The translations under genes and the position numbers were made by a program. A DNA stretch of 64,000 nt from Hippasteria phrygiana (taxonomy: Eukaryota; Echinodermata; Asteroidea; Valvatida; Goniasteridae), in the NCBI GenBank assembly GCA_037893225.1, contig JAZGUH010000755.1:310001-374000 (forward strand), in the 5' to 3' direction. Below, one piece after another: positions 1-13,300 of the stretch; the stretch's first letter is position 1; each line of letters begins with the position of its first letter. Below the pieces are notes generated by a model. That model did no database searches. It had not been told where the DNA came from and saw only the letters and a program-made list of their open reading frames with translations.

Positions 1-190
1 CAAAAAGACCGTTTAAAGTATGTACATTTTCTGACGTCCGAAAAACGTTGTTAGAACGTCCGCGAAAAACCTCTGAATTGTACGTTATCTGCAACGTTTT
101 ATACGCGTTTTAAAAACGTCCTTCTAAGACGAAGACGTAAGTGACCTAGTAGAACCTAACCAAAACGAACGTTTTGTGTTTGCTGGGATG
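1..190. repeat. End of an AACGTT-rich element
   Basis: This stretch is rich in aacgt/acgtt words and ends in tttgctggg. The same kind of terminus occurs at 2700-2893 and, as cccagctaac, at the left end of the element at 62965. It is probably the right end of a TIR element that starts left of the window. Confidence 0.5.
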
Positions 191-374
191 TACGTGTACT
201 CCATTTGTTTCACTGCACTTCCCAGTCTAAATGACAAACTCACGAAGAAGATAATGCAAGTTTCAGCAAAAATAATTTAAAAACAAAAGACACATTTGCA
301 TTAATTTGTACTTTTTAAAACCGATTTAATGAGTATATTTTCATATTTTATAGCATTGTATTTTACTTGTGCAG

Positions 375-395
375 ATAGCACAAACCCAGTGATTT
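375..395 (+). pseudogene. Fragment of duplicated HYR exon start
   Basis: After a gcag acceptor-like site, the first about 20 bases match the start of the functional HYR exon at 1092 with few changes, then similarity stops. A second flanking segment (gccagggtggcc, 440-480) recurs at 1005-1040, which shows that the block was duplicated. Confidence 0.6.
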
Positions 396-668
396 GTGTG
401 TTTTTTTGTGTTTTTTTTCTTTGCTTCTTTTTTGTGTGTTTTTTTGCCAGGGTGGCCCTACTAGTTGACAAGTAAGCCAAGGGAAGCTTCCGGAAGGCAC
501 ATTTTCATTTTTTTAAATTACTTAAACACCTTTGGGCCAATTCCGCTCAAACTCCATGTAATGCTATACCAAACCCCCCATTTTAAGCTTCTATAGTCAC
601 CTTTAATTTTGACTTCACTCACCAGTCAGGCCGACCGTGAGAAATCTGAGCCTCTAGCCAAGTCCCAT

Positions 669-704
669 TTAGCCGGCCTAGCCGGCCTAGCCGGCCTAGC
701 CGTA
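669..704. repeat. GC-rich minisatellite, 9-bp unit
   Basis: About 3.5 copies of gccggccta in otherwise AT-rich intron DNA. Confidence 0.9.
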
Positions 705-846
705 ATTACCAGAGAAAGCATGCTGTCTGCGACTGTCTGCTTTTATTTACGCGTAATAGAAACTGCCTTCCAGAGACTCCCCTTGGAGTGCCCGAGTCAT
801 TTTATGTGGGGTGCATGAACCAGGATTAATTTGACTTCTTTCTCAG

Positions 847-931
847 ATAACACAAACCCAATGATCAGTTGTGAAGATTCTTCAAGTCAAGTTGCTGATC
901 CTAGAAGTATGACGACATCAGTCACTGCAGT
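847..931 (+). pseudogene. Truncated copy of the HYR exon
   Basis: This copy follows ttctttctcag and stays in the exon frame ([18 protein letters not shown]) for about 28 codons, then diverges and meets a stop. It shares [12 protein letters not shown] with the functional exon at 1092 and is too short to fold as a domain. Confidence 0.75.
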
Positions 932-1091
932 ATGGTTTTAAAGTAGTCTGGTTTTTAATTGAAGTTCTTTGTTTTCCTTCCACAGATTTCATTTTGTGTG
1001 TTTTTGCCAGGGTGGCCCCAGTAGTTGACAATTAAGTGAATTTAATTAAATGAACTTCACGAGGTGTAATGTGTCAGAACTTCTTTCACAG

Positions 1092-1343
1092 ATAACACAA
1101 ACCCAGTCATCGATGCAAATACCTGTCAGTCACCTCCAAGTCAAGTTGCGGATCCTAGAAGTATGACGACGACAGTCACATTTAACACTCCTACAGCCAC
1201 TGATAGCACTGGTGTCACTCCGAGCCTGACATGTTTACCAGCATCAGGTGACCCATTCACGATTGGTGACATCCCTGTCACATGTACAGCTAGGGATGCC
1301 GCTGGAAATATTGCACAGTGTACATTCACAGTCACTGTTACAG
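1092..1343 (+). CDS. RTK exon: HYR domain
   Basis: This phase 1-1 exon of 84 codons follows ttctttcacag and precedes gtaggg. It encodes one HYR (hyalin repeat) module: an initial DNTNPVI, a central [11 protein letters not shown], the hallmark [16 protein letters not shown] and a terminal [12 protein letters not shown] folds like Ig/FN3 and mediates extracellular adhesion. It is the first exon of the gene visible here. Confidence 0.9.
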
Positions 1344-4300
1344 GTAGGGTATCTATAGAGCTATTATTACGCGTCCCTGCATTTTATTTAAGGCCTGATG
1401 AGTAATTACTTCTATCTATCTAAAGTGCATTCGAGATATTTTCAGAGATTTTTTGTTGCCTCAATTTGCTTTCCCTGTACCAAACGTTTGTCTATTTTAC
1501 TGCATGTATTTGTCTAAAATCCTCCTAATAACAAGATAAAGAAATATAAAAGGAGCAAACGAACAAAACCATGATCCAAACCAATCAGACAAAATTAATG
1601 AATGTAGAAAGACAGCACAACAGAATATCCATTCTTACAGACAGCTAGACGACAATCCACTTAAAAAAAAAAAAGGGGGATCAGATTGCACTCCAAGACC
1701 CTACCAAGCCAGTTTTAACGACCATTCAAAATGCGCATCAGATATGGAATTGGGATATTTTTATAGCGTTTAGTCCTGCTTAGAGTCTATGGAGGTTTGT
1801 CACTACTCTGGAAGTCACCTGGTTTATCAGAAAGCCAGTGCTTAAAAACAGCGATTTAATACAGCGATTTAATACAGCGATTTAATACGCCACTTCATTA
1901 AGCTCCGCCCCTTGAGGTATTGGCCAATCAAAGCTGTGACTATGGCCCGACAAAAGTTCGTCCTGTGTGACTGAAGCATGACGGACGGAAGCAAATGATC
2001 AATACTACGATGGGTGGAGTTTAATGGATCGGTCTGTTGTAAAGGGGTTGCCTGTATTTTTTTCTCTCAGTTTTTTGTAACATAAATCACACTTTTTATT
2101 CTTTATAAAGTTTAATAAACATGTGTTTAAATGACAAAATTCCTTCTCTGTTTGTCACTAATAGCACGCTAAAACAAATACCTGCTTCTCTCAATTTCAG
2201 ATTTTAACGAGTGTAATGAAGTTCTTCCAGATGGACATGATTGTGATCCCAACGCAGACTGCACAAATACATACGGGAGTTTCTTTTGTACATGCCGAGC
2301 TGGCTACAGTGGTAATGGAAGGACTTGTACAGGTACAATAGGACAAACACCAACCGTTTTCACATGTAAAGAACAAAATGGGCTGAATTTGAAGTCATCG
2401 ACGCCCTTGATTCCACAATACAATTTTAATTTCATGCAAATATAGGTCGCATACAATCGCATTACATCTCCTTTCGTATGTTCATGGGAAACCATGACTT
2501 CATCATGGCGGGAAAAGTTGAATATAAAGCTAAATCACGACAATATCCAGTTTGTAGTGTTTAGTAGGTTAAGCATTTGTGTACACTCTACCCATAGTAA
2601 TGTGTAATAAGTTACTTTTATTTAGTCTGGTTCCCACTTCATTCATTTCTGTAAATTTGCACTTACTTTCTGGCAACATAGCGTCATTCCAGTAAATAGA
2701 AATTTAGTTCATGTACGTAAATTTTAAATATGTTTTGTTTACGTTCTGGGAAAGTTCTTAGAACGTCACAAAATCACGTGTTTAAAACGTGCAAACCTGT
2801 CCACAAACTTTCGTCCTAAAAACATTTTTTTGGAAATGTCCACAAAACATAAGTGGTACGTTCCAACAACGTTCAGAAATGGTTTGCTGGGCACGCCCAC
2901 ATCATTGGCAAGGAGCATGACGAGTGGCAAACAATCTTTTCAAGCAAGTAGCCCCGTGGCCGAGTATGTAAATTTGCATATCTCCGCCATCTTGATAAAG
3001 TGAATTTGGGTTGGCTTGGCACTAGACTGTCATGATCCGATACCATTGGGTGCTAGGTTAATTTCGACAGTGATTTTCTTTTCTGTGAAATGGGCAAAAC
3101 CTTACGCAAGTTCTTTGCCGAAGTGAGATTGTTTTTCTCTTTGTACATTTGTTTTATGGGTATATTTTAAGTATGGATGAAACCTATTTGCAATCAGATA
3201 AAGTTTTGCGTGCAGAAATCACAATAGCGCTATATAGTTTGGTTGCATTTTGAAAAGTGTTGCAGTTAATATCATAGTACACATGATTATCTTTACAGTA
3301 AATAGTTCTTGCATGATTTTATGTTTCTGTGCCTTTCACATGAGTCTATATTGATACATCAAATAATGCCATTGATTTTGTTTTGTAGAGTGTATGGAGG
3401 GGATGTATGGAGTCAGCTGTGCATCAGTATGTTCCTGTGTATCAGGTGCAACATGTAACAATGTGAACGGTGACTGTACGTGTGATCCAATACCTGACTT
3501 CCCAGATGCTGTGTGCGATAAAGGTTTGTCATTATTGAAGGCTTAAATCGCAGACAAATATAATATTAAGTGAATCAATTTTACCAGTTTATGTCACTGT
3601 AGAATTATTAGATTTCCAGATTTCCAGAATGATAGAATGACACTATCCACTCATTATTTTTTTGATCAATAAATAATGTTCAGACGTACGAATAAGGATC
3701 TAGGTTCAGTGTGCTGGGTAGGCCAAAAGTCTTTAGGATCAATAGGCCTACATCCTTGGTGTTTTTTTCTTGGGCAGTGTCCAAGCAGTGTCCATTTTCT
3801 TTTGATGAAAGTCAACTTCAATTTTTCCCTCAAAATGTTACTCTCATTTTTTCTTTACACTCTTGCTTTTCCAGTTGATTTAAAAGACCTTTTTCGCAGA
3901 CGTGATCAGATAGCATGAAATGTAAACAAAACCACCACGTTCGATAATCGTACATGTATTTTATAGGGTTAAACCTAAATTGTGTGCGCATCCAGCACAC
4001 TTCACTGGTTTACATGAATATAAGTACTTCATTAGCGTCACTGCACTATACGGTCCCAGACGAGCTTTATGGGACCTTTCCAATACCGTACACGAGCTCA
4101 ATTACTTTGTTTCAATTTCTGTATGCATCAGTAGCAAATATGAGTTATGCTCTGTTATGTAAATGCACCAAAATATCCGACCTAATATTGTATTTTTGGG
4201 AGAAAGCAACATTCAGATATCAATTTGAACCATTCGGTCTGTGCATGAACAGACTTGTGGTTCTTAAACCTGGGTATCTTATGTATTAACCTTTGTTCAG

Positions 4301-7300
4301 ATGACATGAGAGTGGAGTTGTCAACTGTTGGACCTGTCCTTGATACATCAGATGTAATCGATAACACCACATTGAGATGCACAGTCAATCTTCCATCCGT
4401 TGATCTTCAGTTGCCAGTTATAATAATGAAGCTTCCCAGTGGTCCACTCATGAATGCTGGAATGAATACGAAGGGTGTTTATGAAGTCATACTGAATAAT
4501 ATCACTATAAACACCAGTGGTACATACAGATGCATTGCAACTACAGTAATTGATGGAAACCCTGTACAAAAAACCGATGACGTTGAGGTTGATGTTAGAG
4601 GTAAGTAAACTTTCAGAGTTTACTGATATCTGACGCATTACTACATGAATAAACATTAGCAAGTACATCAGAGACAAGGAATGAAGACTTCCTTGTGATG
4701 ATATTTGTTTAATAACATGTTTATGAATTTCACTTGTTTTGTAGCTCCAGGCCGAATCATATCGCTTACCCCCATCAAGCAAGACGGATTGGGAGAAACC
4801 GTTACTCTTGACTGCATAGTGTTTGCAAGACCTACACCTGTTATCACCTGGTATAATCCACAGTCTATGGAAATACTGAGTGGTCCCAAATATGCAATTT
4901 CAATTACTTCCGAGCAGGAGCGACTAACAAGCACACTAAGTGTGATGAATCTTCAGCGAGGCGATAATGGAACTTATGTTTGTGAAATTTCAAACATTGA
5001 AACTAATGTCAGAGATTCAATGGAGGCAGCAATCATTGTCTTAGGTGAGTTAGTGAAGAACTTTGTTGAAAAGGCCGTGCACACTGGGTTTAAATTCGGG
5101 TGAATTTGTGATCCTGTGTGACGAAACCCTCGTAAGTCGTAATAAAACCCACATTTACAGATATGGTGGCCTTTTGAGTGTTGGGGGACAGCACCCTCTT
5201 GAACTTTTCTCACTGATTACAGCTCCGAGATGTTTCTTTTGTTTCATGCATAAACTTCCTCTGTAATCAGTCTAGTAATGTGTTGAAACTTACATTTTCT
5301 AACTTTCTCAATTAGGTAGTTTGAGCTAGATATTTTTTTTAAGGTGGTCCATTGATTTGTTACTACACCACATCCTAAATCTAACATCTAACCGAATGTA
5401 CTATTTATATATTTTTCTCATTAAAACAATTATTGATCCTTTCATATGATACAAAAACAAATTTTTCTGAATGTTTTTGTGAGTTGTCATACTGGGTTAG
5501 ATGTGATTTTAAACTGAGTACAAAATGCCGAGTCCGGGTACAAGTCCTAGTACAAAAAGCCGAGTACGTGCCGAGTCCAATTGGAGTACTGAAAATCAAG
5601 TTCGGGTCGAGTACTTACTGGTACTTGAGTTGTACTCGAGCACTCCAACACTGGTTAAAACGCACATTTTCTAACATGTTGAGTTACAAATGTAGGTAGC
5701 TTGAGTTATATAAAGTTGGTCCATTGATTTTTTTTACTACACCATATCCTAATGTTTTGCGAGTTGTTACGCTGGGTTAGATGTGTTTATTTAATCGAGT
5801 AGAGCAGCCACCCAGTGTTCCATAAAACACTCTGTCCACCTGTTCAATGGATATGGGAAAATAAATATGGACAAGCAGTTCTTGCAAATAATACCCGACT
5901 ACCCCTCCCTCTCCCCAAAAACTTAGGTTCGTTGTGCGAAAGTTTGACTTAAAATGGAAAGGCATGAGTCTTAATTGAATCAGTTTAATTGAATGAATTG
6001 AGTTTGTTTTAGGAAGTGACCCGGGTCCCCTTCCCAATCGCTGCAAATACAGTTCTTGTTCCAATTCAGAAAACTACTCCCTTGTAATCTAATTTCCCTT
6101 TGCCTTTTCTCTCTGTAATTTTGATGATCACAGTTCAGTGCACTACCAAAGTGGTTGGGCTTCAGAATGCACTACATCGTTCATTTAGGGGTATTTGTCA
6201 AGATATTTCAGTTTAGCAGTGTTTTTAAGCCTTTCTAGGTCTTAAAAGAAAAGGCAATTTTTAACCATAAAAGAATGTCCAACTATTTGTTTTAACTTGG
6301 GTGTCCATCAATCGTAAAACTGCTGAATTTTCTGTCTGGTGCAACATAGCCTGTTCCAATGGGTGTCGATTTGTTTCTCTCATAGTCATGATGCACTGTG
6401 GGTATCACAGATTTGTATTGCTAATAATGGCAACCTTTTAGTATCCTGAATAGCCAAAATAAAAATAAAAACGTCAACCACAAACAATCTTTCACTTTGT
6501 TTTAATTCTGATTGACACTCTACAGAGAAACCAGAGGTGGCCAATGTTGCTGCAACTGCTTTAAGCGCAGAGGCGATTGAGGTCACATGGCAAATCGTCT
6601 TTGATGGTCACCTTCCATTCACATGTTTAGTAGAGTATCAGAAAAAAGGGTCGTCACAGTGGACATTTGCACCAAGTCCTCCAGAACTGGCTGTATCTCA
6701 CATTGTGTCTGGCCTGGATCCATACACTGCATATTCAGTGAATGTTACATGTCATAATACACAGGGAAGTAATGTGGCAGTTCTTCCGACTGCTATAAGA
6801 ACCCAACAGGCAGGTAAGAAACCTATAGAATTTAATAGATAAATAGTTCCATAGCTTCAAATGTAAGTGTGTAGATGTCACAGAAAAAGCTTACGTGTAT
6901 ATTTTGAAATTGCTTTGCAAACTGTACAAAATATCTGATTTCATACACTGTCAAGTGAGGAACTTAGTGCTTAGTGTAGCAGATTTTTAAGTACATGGTT
7001 TGCATGGAATCTGACAATTTGTATAGTGCAGCTCAAATGGGTTTGTGACTTTGAGAATTTTAAGAGTTGTTTAAGCAAAATTAGCTTTGCCTTTTTCAAA
7101 TTCACGTCTGTAAATCTGCACCCATTACTACTTTATTGCGACACTCTATTTCTTGATGAGAAAATACATTTAGGCTTTGAAGACAAAAACTGAAGACAAA
7201 AAACTGAACTTGGATGTTTTCTTGTTTAGTGTGAACAAAACTGCAACAACTTCCGATTATATGATGAAACTTTTGATTAACATATTAAAGTTGTCTGTTG

Positions 7301-10300
7301 AGATATGGTTAACAGTCATAAACAAGTTACATTTCAAATTTGATCCTTCTTACAGCACCAAGTAAACCTCTAAATGTCCGAGTAACAACAACCACATCCA
7401 GCTCATTCACTGTGCAGTGGGATGAGCCCAGTGATAAGAGAGGAACCATTGATTCTTATCAAGTATCAACAACTGACTCGATAACAGGGATGACAGAGAT
7501 GAATGAAAGTGAGTAAATTCGGCTTTTTAACCTTGTAAGGTCTTAGGATTACAATTCTAAATGGGTCACAATGGACAATGAAGATTACGGAGACAAGGTC
7601 AAAAGTACCCTTTCTACTAGAAGGAAATCTGGGGGTTTCAAGGTATAGAATTGGTGTGAATGCTCTCAAGCTAGGTTTTAGTAAGTTTCAACATTGAGGC
7701 GAAAGTGATATTTAGAATAGGCAAGTAAAGATGATTTTTAAAGGGTCATCTTTGTGCTGGGGGACTATAGAGGCACCGAGGTAAACCCCTACTCTTTCAC
7801 GACATGTGCTCTGGGTCCATTTAGTGCAGTGATCCTATAGAGCACACGGGACCTCCAGCTTAACGTCCCATCCGAAGGACTTGACCCTTTGGAGATGATT
7901 AAGGGTCTGTCGGGCCCCAGACCAATGCACTGATTATTGCCAGGCATGCTAATGCAAGCGATGCATTGTGTGGTTTCCCATCCAAGCACTGCCTGCAGTC
8001 AACGTTGCATAACTTCAGTAGGTGCCACTTGCTCTTCCACAGAGCCAACTGTCTGGGAAAGACACCTTCAACATATACATGTTCCAATGAAATTGTCCCA
8101 ATTTTCAGACCCATAGACCCAGGCGGGGTTAACTTCCACCGTTGGTGAGACCATCACCTCCCCCTGTCGTGGAAGGGATGAGATAGGGAAGTGTTGATGT
8201 TTGGATGACCTAAGCACAGGGACATGGACTGGAGGGGTAAAAGATATTTCCCGTCACTAGGGGCGATGCATGATAGTGCGCAATTGAGAGTTTGTAACAG
8301 AGCGGCTATTTTACGAACTACGCGTTTAAAAGGTCGACATGTCTGGACCTGTCCACGTTTTTTAATGGCCTCTCCGTTACAAACTCGTGTGAATTGCCCC
8401 GATTGGAGTCAAAGCGTTCTTAAACACAATGGCCCAAAAAGCCTTTAACCCTCCCTCTCTAGGCCAAAATGGAGCCAACTATATCAAAACCTATCAAGTG
8501 ACAGGTTGAAACACACACAAGCTGTGGGAGTTGGTGGGTAGATTTTTTAATATGATGTAATAGTTATAACTATAGGAGGGTTAATTACAAGCTTCAAATG
8601 TCAACTTCAATATTGATTTCTGATGAACATGTACATAAATAAAGAACATTTTGTACTGCAGAATAAAAATATCACATTTGAAACATTTCGGATTAGATGG
8701 GCTATAAAGGGTATGATGTATGTAAATAAATACCAAAGCAATATGATTTAGCACAAACGTATGAGAAGAACCTAAACTAAACAACTACCATTTCTTTAAT
8801 TGTATGTTCTATTTCAACAAAATAATATACTTTTTCTCTTTTGGTCCTCTTGTGAGGACCGGGGGGCGTTGATGGGGTGTGGGTGTTTGAATAAGGTGGT
8901 ACACCGACACCTGGGTTCGAGTCACTCCATTTATTATCTGTAAGAAGCGAGCGGTGTGCAGGCCAGCGGCAAGGGAGACAGCACGATGGGGAATCAGTTA
9001 GACAATTACAAACAATGACAAAAAGGGGGAGAGAAATAAAATAAAATTAAGTAAAGTATACAACATTATTTCTACCACAGACCCTAATCTGCATAAATTA
9101 TAAATATCTGAGAATATTCCATTTACAAGTCAGTCGTCGAGGTGTGACAGCACGCAACCCAACTTAACTGTTAATCTCTTTAAGAAATAGAATTTCATTG
9201 AAAAAACCCAGAATTTCCTAATTGACAGTGATGACAGGGAATTAATTCAGTCTGTCATTATACAGTCATAAATTAAGCTTATACAGTAAAAGTAAGGACT
9301 GTGCATCAATTACCTACTGTAGCAAGGGATTTCTCTCTAAACACAATTATTTCAGAGATTAAATCCAATTTATTTGAAATTCTGAGATTTGTGTTCCTAT
9401 TCCGTGAATTATTCCTATTTAATTTCTACAAACCAGTGAGGGTAAATACAAGACATGTTCTTTGATTTCATACACAAAACAAATCATTTAATAATACTCC
9501 GAAAATGACTGACCAGTAATTGCTTAGAAAACCGACGTTTTAGGGTGACATGCCAAATATAATGTCTCAAAGTGAACGCAAGAGGGCCTCCATCAAATTT
9601 TACAATCGACAAAAGTTGGAAGAAAATCACGCTTTACACTAAATTAAATGAACTGCTCTATTTCTCTACATCTTTATATTGTTCCAGAGCCCACTAAATA
9701 TTGATATGTTAATGATTTATAAATGATAATTCAATAAAAAAGGATAATTTTTACCTGTAAGAAGAGAGCGGTGTGCAGGCCAGCGGCAAGGGAGACAGCA
9801 CGATGGGGAATGGCGTGTCACCGCTTGGTGGCGCTGTCACTAAGACCGCGCTTCACACATCACCAAATAAATTATTAAAGCTGTTACCTGTGTGGGCGTA
9901 GCATCCCTACAATCTTCCTAAACAACAGAGTCGTCGCCCTCGACGACCAGTGGAAATCTATGGTGGAGTCATGACTCATAAACTTGTTAACACTTAAATG
10001 ATACATACCGGTACTGAACACTACAATGCAACAATATTAGAACTACATGTATATCAAAAGAGTTTAAATCTGCTTTTGTAACAGTTCAAATGCACAACTT
10101 AGTAGTCTTCCAAATCCATACAATTTCTCCAAAACAAACTATGCTCATTTTCTCTACCGAAATTTCAAGCTTAGATTCTTAAACAAGACTACTTTCTTTA
10201 ACAAGCACAAATTTGAACAAAGAAATCAATGAGTTATAATCAACACTAAAGATTTATCTGAATGAGCCATCAACAATTTGGGTAAATTTGGAATGATTTG

Positions 10301-13300
10301 ACATTGAACAGTTCTTGAGGTGTCTTTCCTCCTGCTATGTTTAGTGGTCAGAGTCATCTGAGCTCTCGTGCTCGGCTTCTGGAGCAACCATTTTTTTTAC
10401 ACGGTTCAACAGTTTAACGACACTAGAGAATGTGTACCTGTCTGGTGGCTTCCCCTTGGTAGTGCGCCTGGATCGTCTGACGAGGTTCGATGGAGTGGCG
10501 ACCTTCCTGGGATGAACAGGTCTACCAAGGCTCGGGTCGACCTGCTCGGTGAGTGACGGGGTCATGCTGATGTTTGGCTGGTGCAACTCGGCACTCGTCA
10601 GGTTCACATCTGCAGAGTCACATGCGCTGTCACAGGTAAGTGAGGCTGTTGGTCCCTGCTCACCTGGTGTTGGTTGGGTTCCGTCCAGGGGTTGATGACG
10701 GTGTGTGGCTTCGCACTTCGGCATTTCAGGGTCTGAAGAAAGAGTGCAGTCATGAAGGTCGATGTGAGCCATTCCGTCAATTTTCTGCTGGGGGTCCAGA
10801 TCCACTGCAGGTGACTCGTCATCTTTGCCTTTGTGCTCGGTCTCGCTCCTGTCGTCTCGGTTAGGGATTTGGGTGCAGTTTGGAACCAGAGTAAGCAGCT
10901 TACCCCAATCACCACCAGTACTGTCAGAAGAACAAGTGTCCACAGGGGTAGACTCGCTGTCATGGGTCGTCTCAGTTGCAATATCCACATCTGGCAAAGG
11001 AATGTCCCAAGGGCAGTGTTTGAGTTCGCTCCGATGGAGTACCTTCCGCTGACCCATCGAATTTTGCACGATGTAGACAGGTTGGCCCTCGTATGGTCGA
11101 TCAACAACCATATAAGGTTCAGGCTCCCAAAAGTCTTTGAGCTTTGCTCGCCCACGGTGAGAACGGTCCCTCACCAGTACGTACTCGCCGGTGTTCAGTG
11201 GCCGTTCAAACACATGCCGGTCATGCAAGGCTTTTCTCGCATCAGCTCCCTTGTCAATATTAGTGACTGCGTGCTTCCAAGCCCCCTCCAGTCTCTCCTG
11301 ATATTTCTTGACATAGCAGTCTGGGGTCATTCCACTGGTCTGTGGGTGGTCAACATTTAGAAGAAGGTGCTGTGGCAATCGGGCGGTTCTGCCAAACAGT
11401 AGGTAGAAAGGCTCATATCCGGTGGTGGTGTGCTTGGTGTTGTTGTAAGCCATAACAAGGAATGGTAGGTGTTCAGTCCATCTAGTCTTCTTGTGAGAGG
11501 GCAGCGTCATTAGTAGGTTGTGAAGGGTTCTGTTGAATCTTTCGCACAAACCATTCCCCTGAGGGTGGTAGGGGGTGGTGTGCGAATGTCCAATTCCATA
11601 GACATTGCACAGCTCAGCGATCACTTGAGCCTCGAAGCATCTTCCATTGTCCGAATGCAGTCTGAGTGGGGCTCCGAAGGGTGTGATTAGATGTTTCACC
11701 AGTGCTTTAGCTACTGTTAATGCCTTCTGGTTTCTTGTAGGTACCGCCCAGGTGAATTTAGTGAAAACATCCGTGAGGATAAGGACATTTTCGTACCCAT
11801 CTGATGAAGGCTCCAGGAGGGTGAAGTCCATTGCCACCACTTCTAGAGGAGCCGTTGCTCTTAGGGTCCCGAGGGGTGGGCGAGTCCGTCTGGTAGGTGG
11901 TTTGGCCACGGCACACCTCTCACACTGCTTGCACCAAGTATGAATGACCCTCTCCATCCTCGGCCAAAAGAACAGGGGTTGAACCAGTCTTAGTGTCCTC
12001 TTACTCCCGAAGTGTCCCATGTCATCATGAAAAGACTTAAGGATGTTGTCAATCAAGCATGAAGGAGTAACCAATCGCTCACCCTGTCCATCTCCTGGTA
12101 GAATCATCCGGCGAAACAGGACACCACCCTTCAAGTACAGTTGGTCCCAGTGCTTAAGGGTCAAGGCTACATCCTTAGGGTCTTCATCCCTCTCCTGCTT
12201 GGAAGGCTTGCTACCCCTCTCTACATAGGTGATCACTCGATGCAGAATGATATCCTCATCTTGCAGTCGCCTCAGCTCCATAGGAGTGTATCCAGGGAGA
12301 CATTGGCTACCCTCATGATGAACAACCCGAATCTGGTGGGCCAAGACTGGCGGCATATCCGTTCCTGCATCGGTAGGATTCACACAACTGGCTCGCAATG
12401 CACAGGATGACAACTCGCTGATATGACTTTCCTGATCATCCATCTTCTCATTTTGGTGCATTGGCTTCATCCTCGAGAGTGCATCTGCGGCTTGGTTACT
12501 TTTGCCTGGTCGGTACTCCAGATGAAAGTTGAAGGAAGCGAGTTGCTGTACCCAACGCAATTCCGTGCAGCTAAGGTTAGCTGTGTCGAGGAACTTGAGT
12601 GGGTTGTGGTCAGTATACACTACACACTTGTTGCCCATCAGATAATCTTTGAATACTTGACACATGGCCCAGCGTACTGCCAACAACTCTAGCTTGAATG
12701 AGGAGTAGTTCTTATCATTCCTCTCAGCAGGTCGGAGGGATCTCGACGCAAATGCAATGACTCGTCGTGAACCATCCTCTTGCTGCTGTGATAGGATTGC
12801 TCCCAGTCCCAGTGAGCTGGCATCTGTCTCTACAATGAACGGCCGATCAAAGTCGGCAAATACCAGGACAGGTGCTCGCAACAGTGAGGTCTTCAGTAAC
12901 TGAAAAGCTTTCTGCGCTGCCTCATCAAACTCCACCTTTTGGGCTCCACCTCTGCTTTTCTCCTTACTGTTCAATCCCCTCAGGTAGACAAGAAGAGGCC
13001 CAGCAATGCTCGAGTAGTCCTGAATGAACTTTCTGAAGTAGCCGGTGAAACCCAGAAATGCTCGCAGCTCAGTTACAGTGGTTGGTTTTGGCCAGTCTTT
13101 GACAGCAGAGACCTTCTCTGGATCCGGCTTCACCCCTTGACCTGCCACCACTAAGTGTCCCAGATATTTTACTTGTTTCTTGAAGAAGCTGCACTTCTGT
13201 GGCTTAATCTTCAGTCCATACTGCTTCAGACGTGAGAACACTATCTCGAGGCGCTGCAGGTGTTGTTCAAATGTAGGGGCAAACACAATGATGTCATCAA

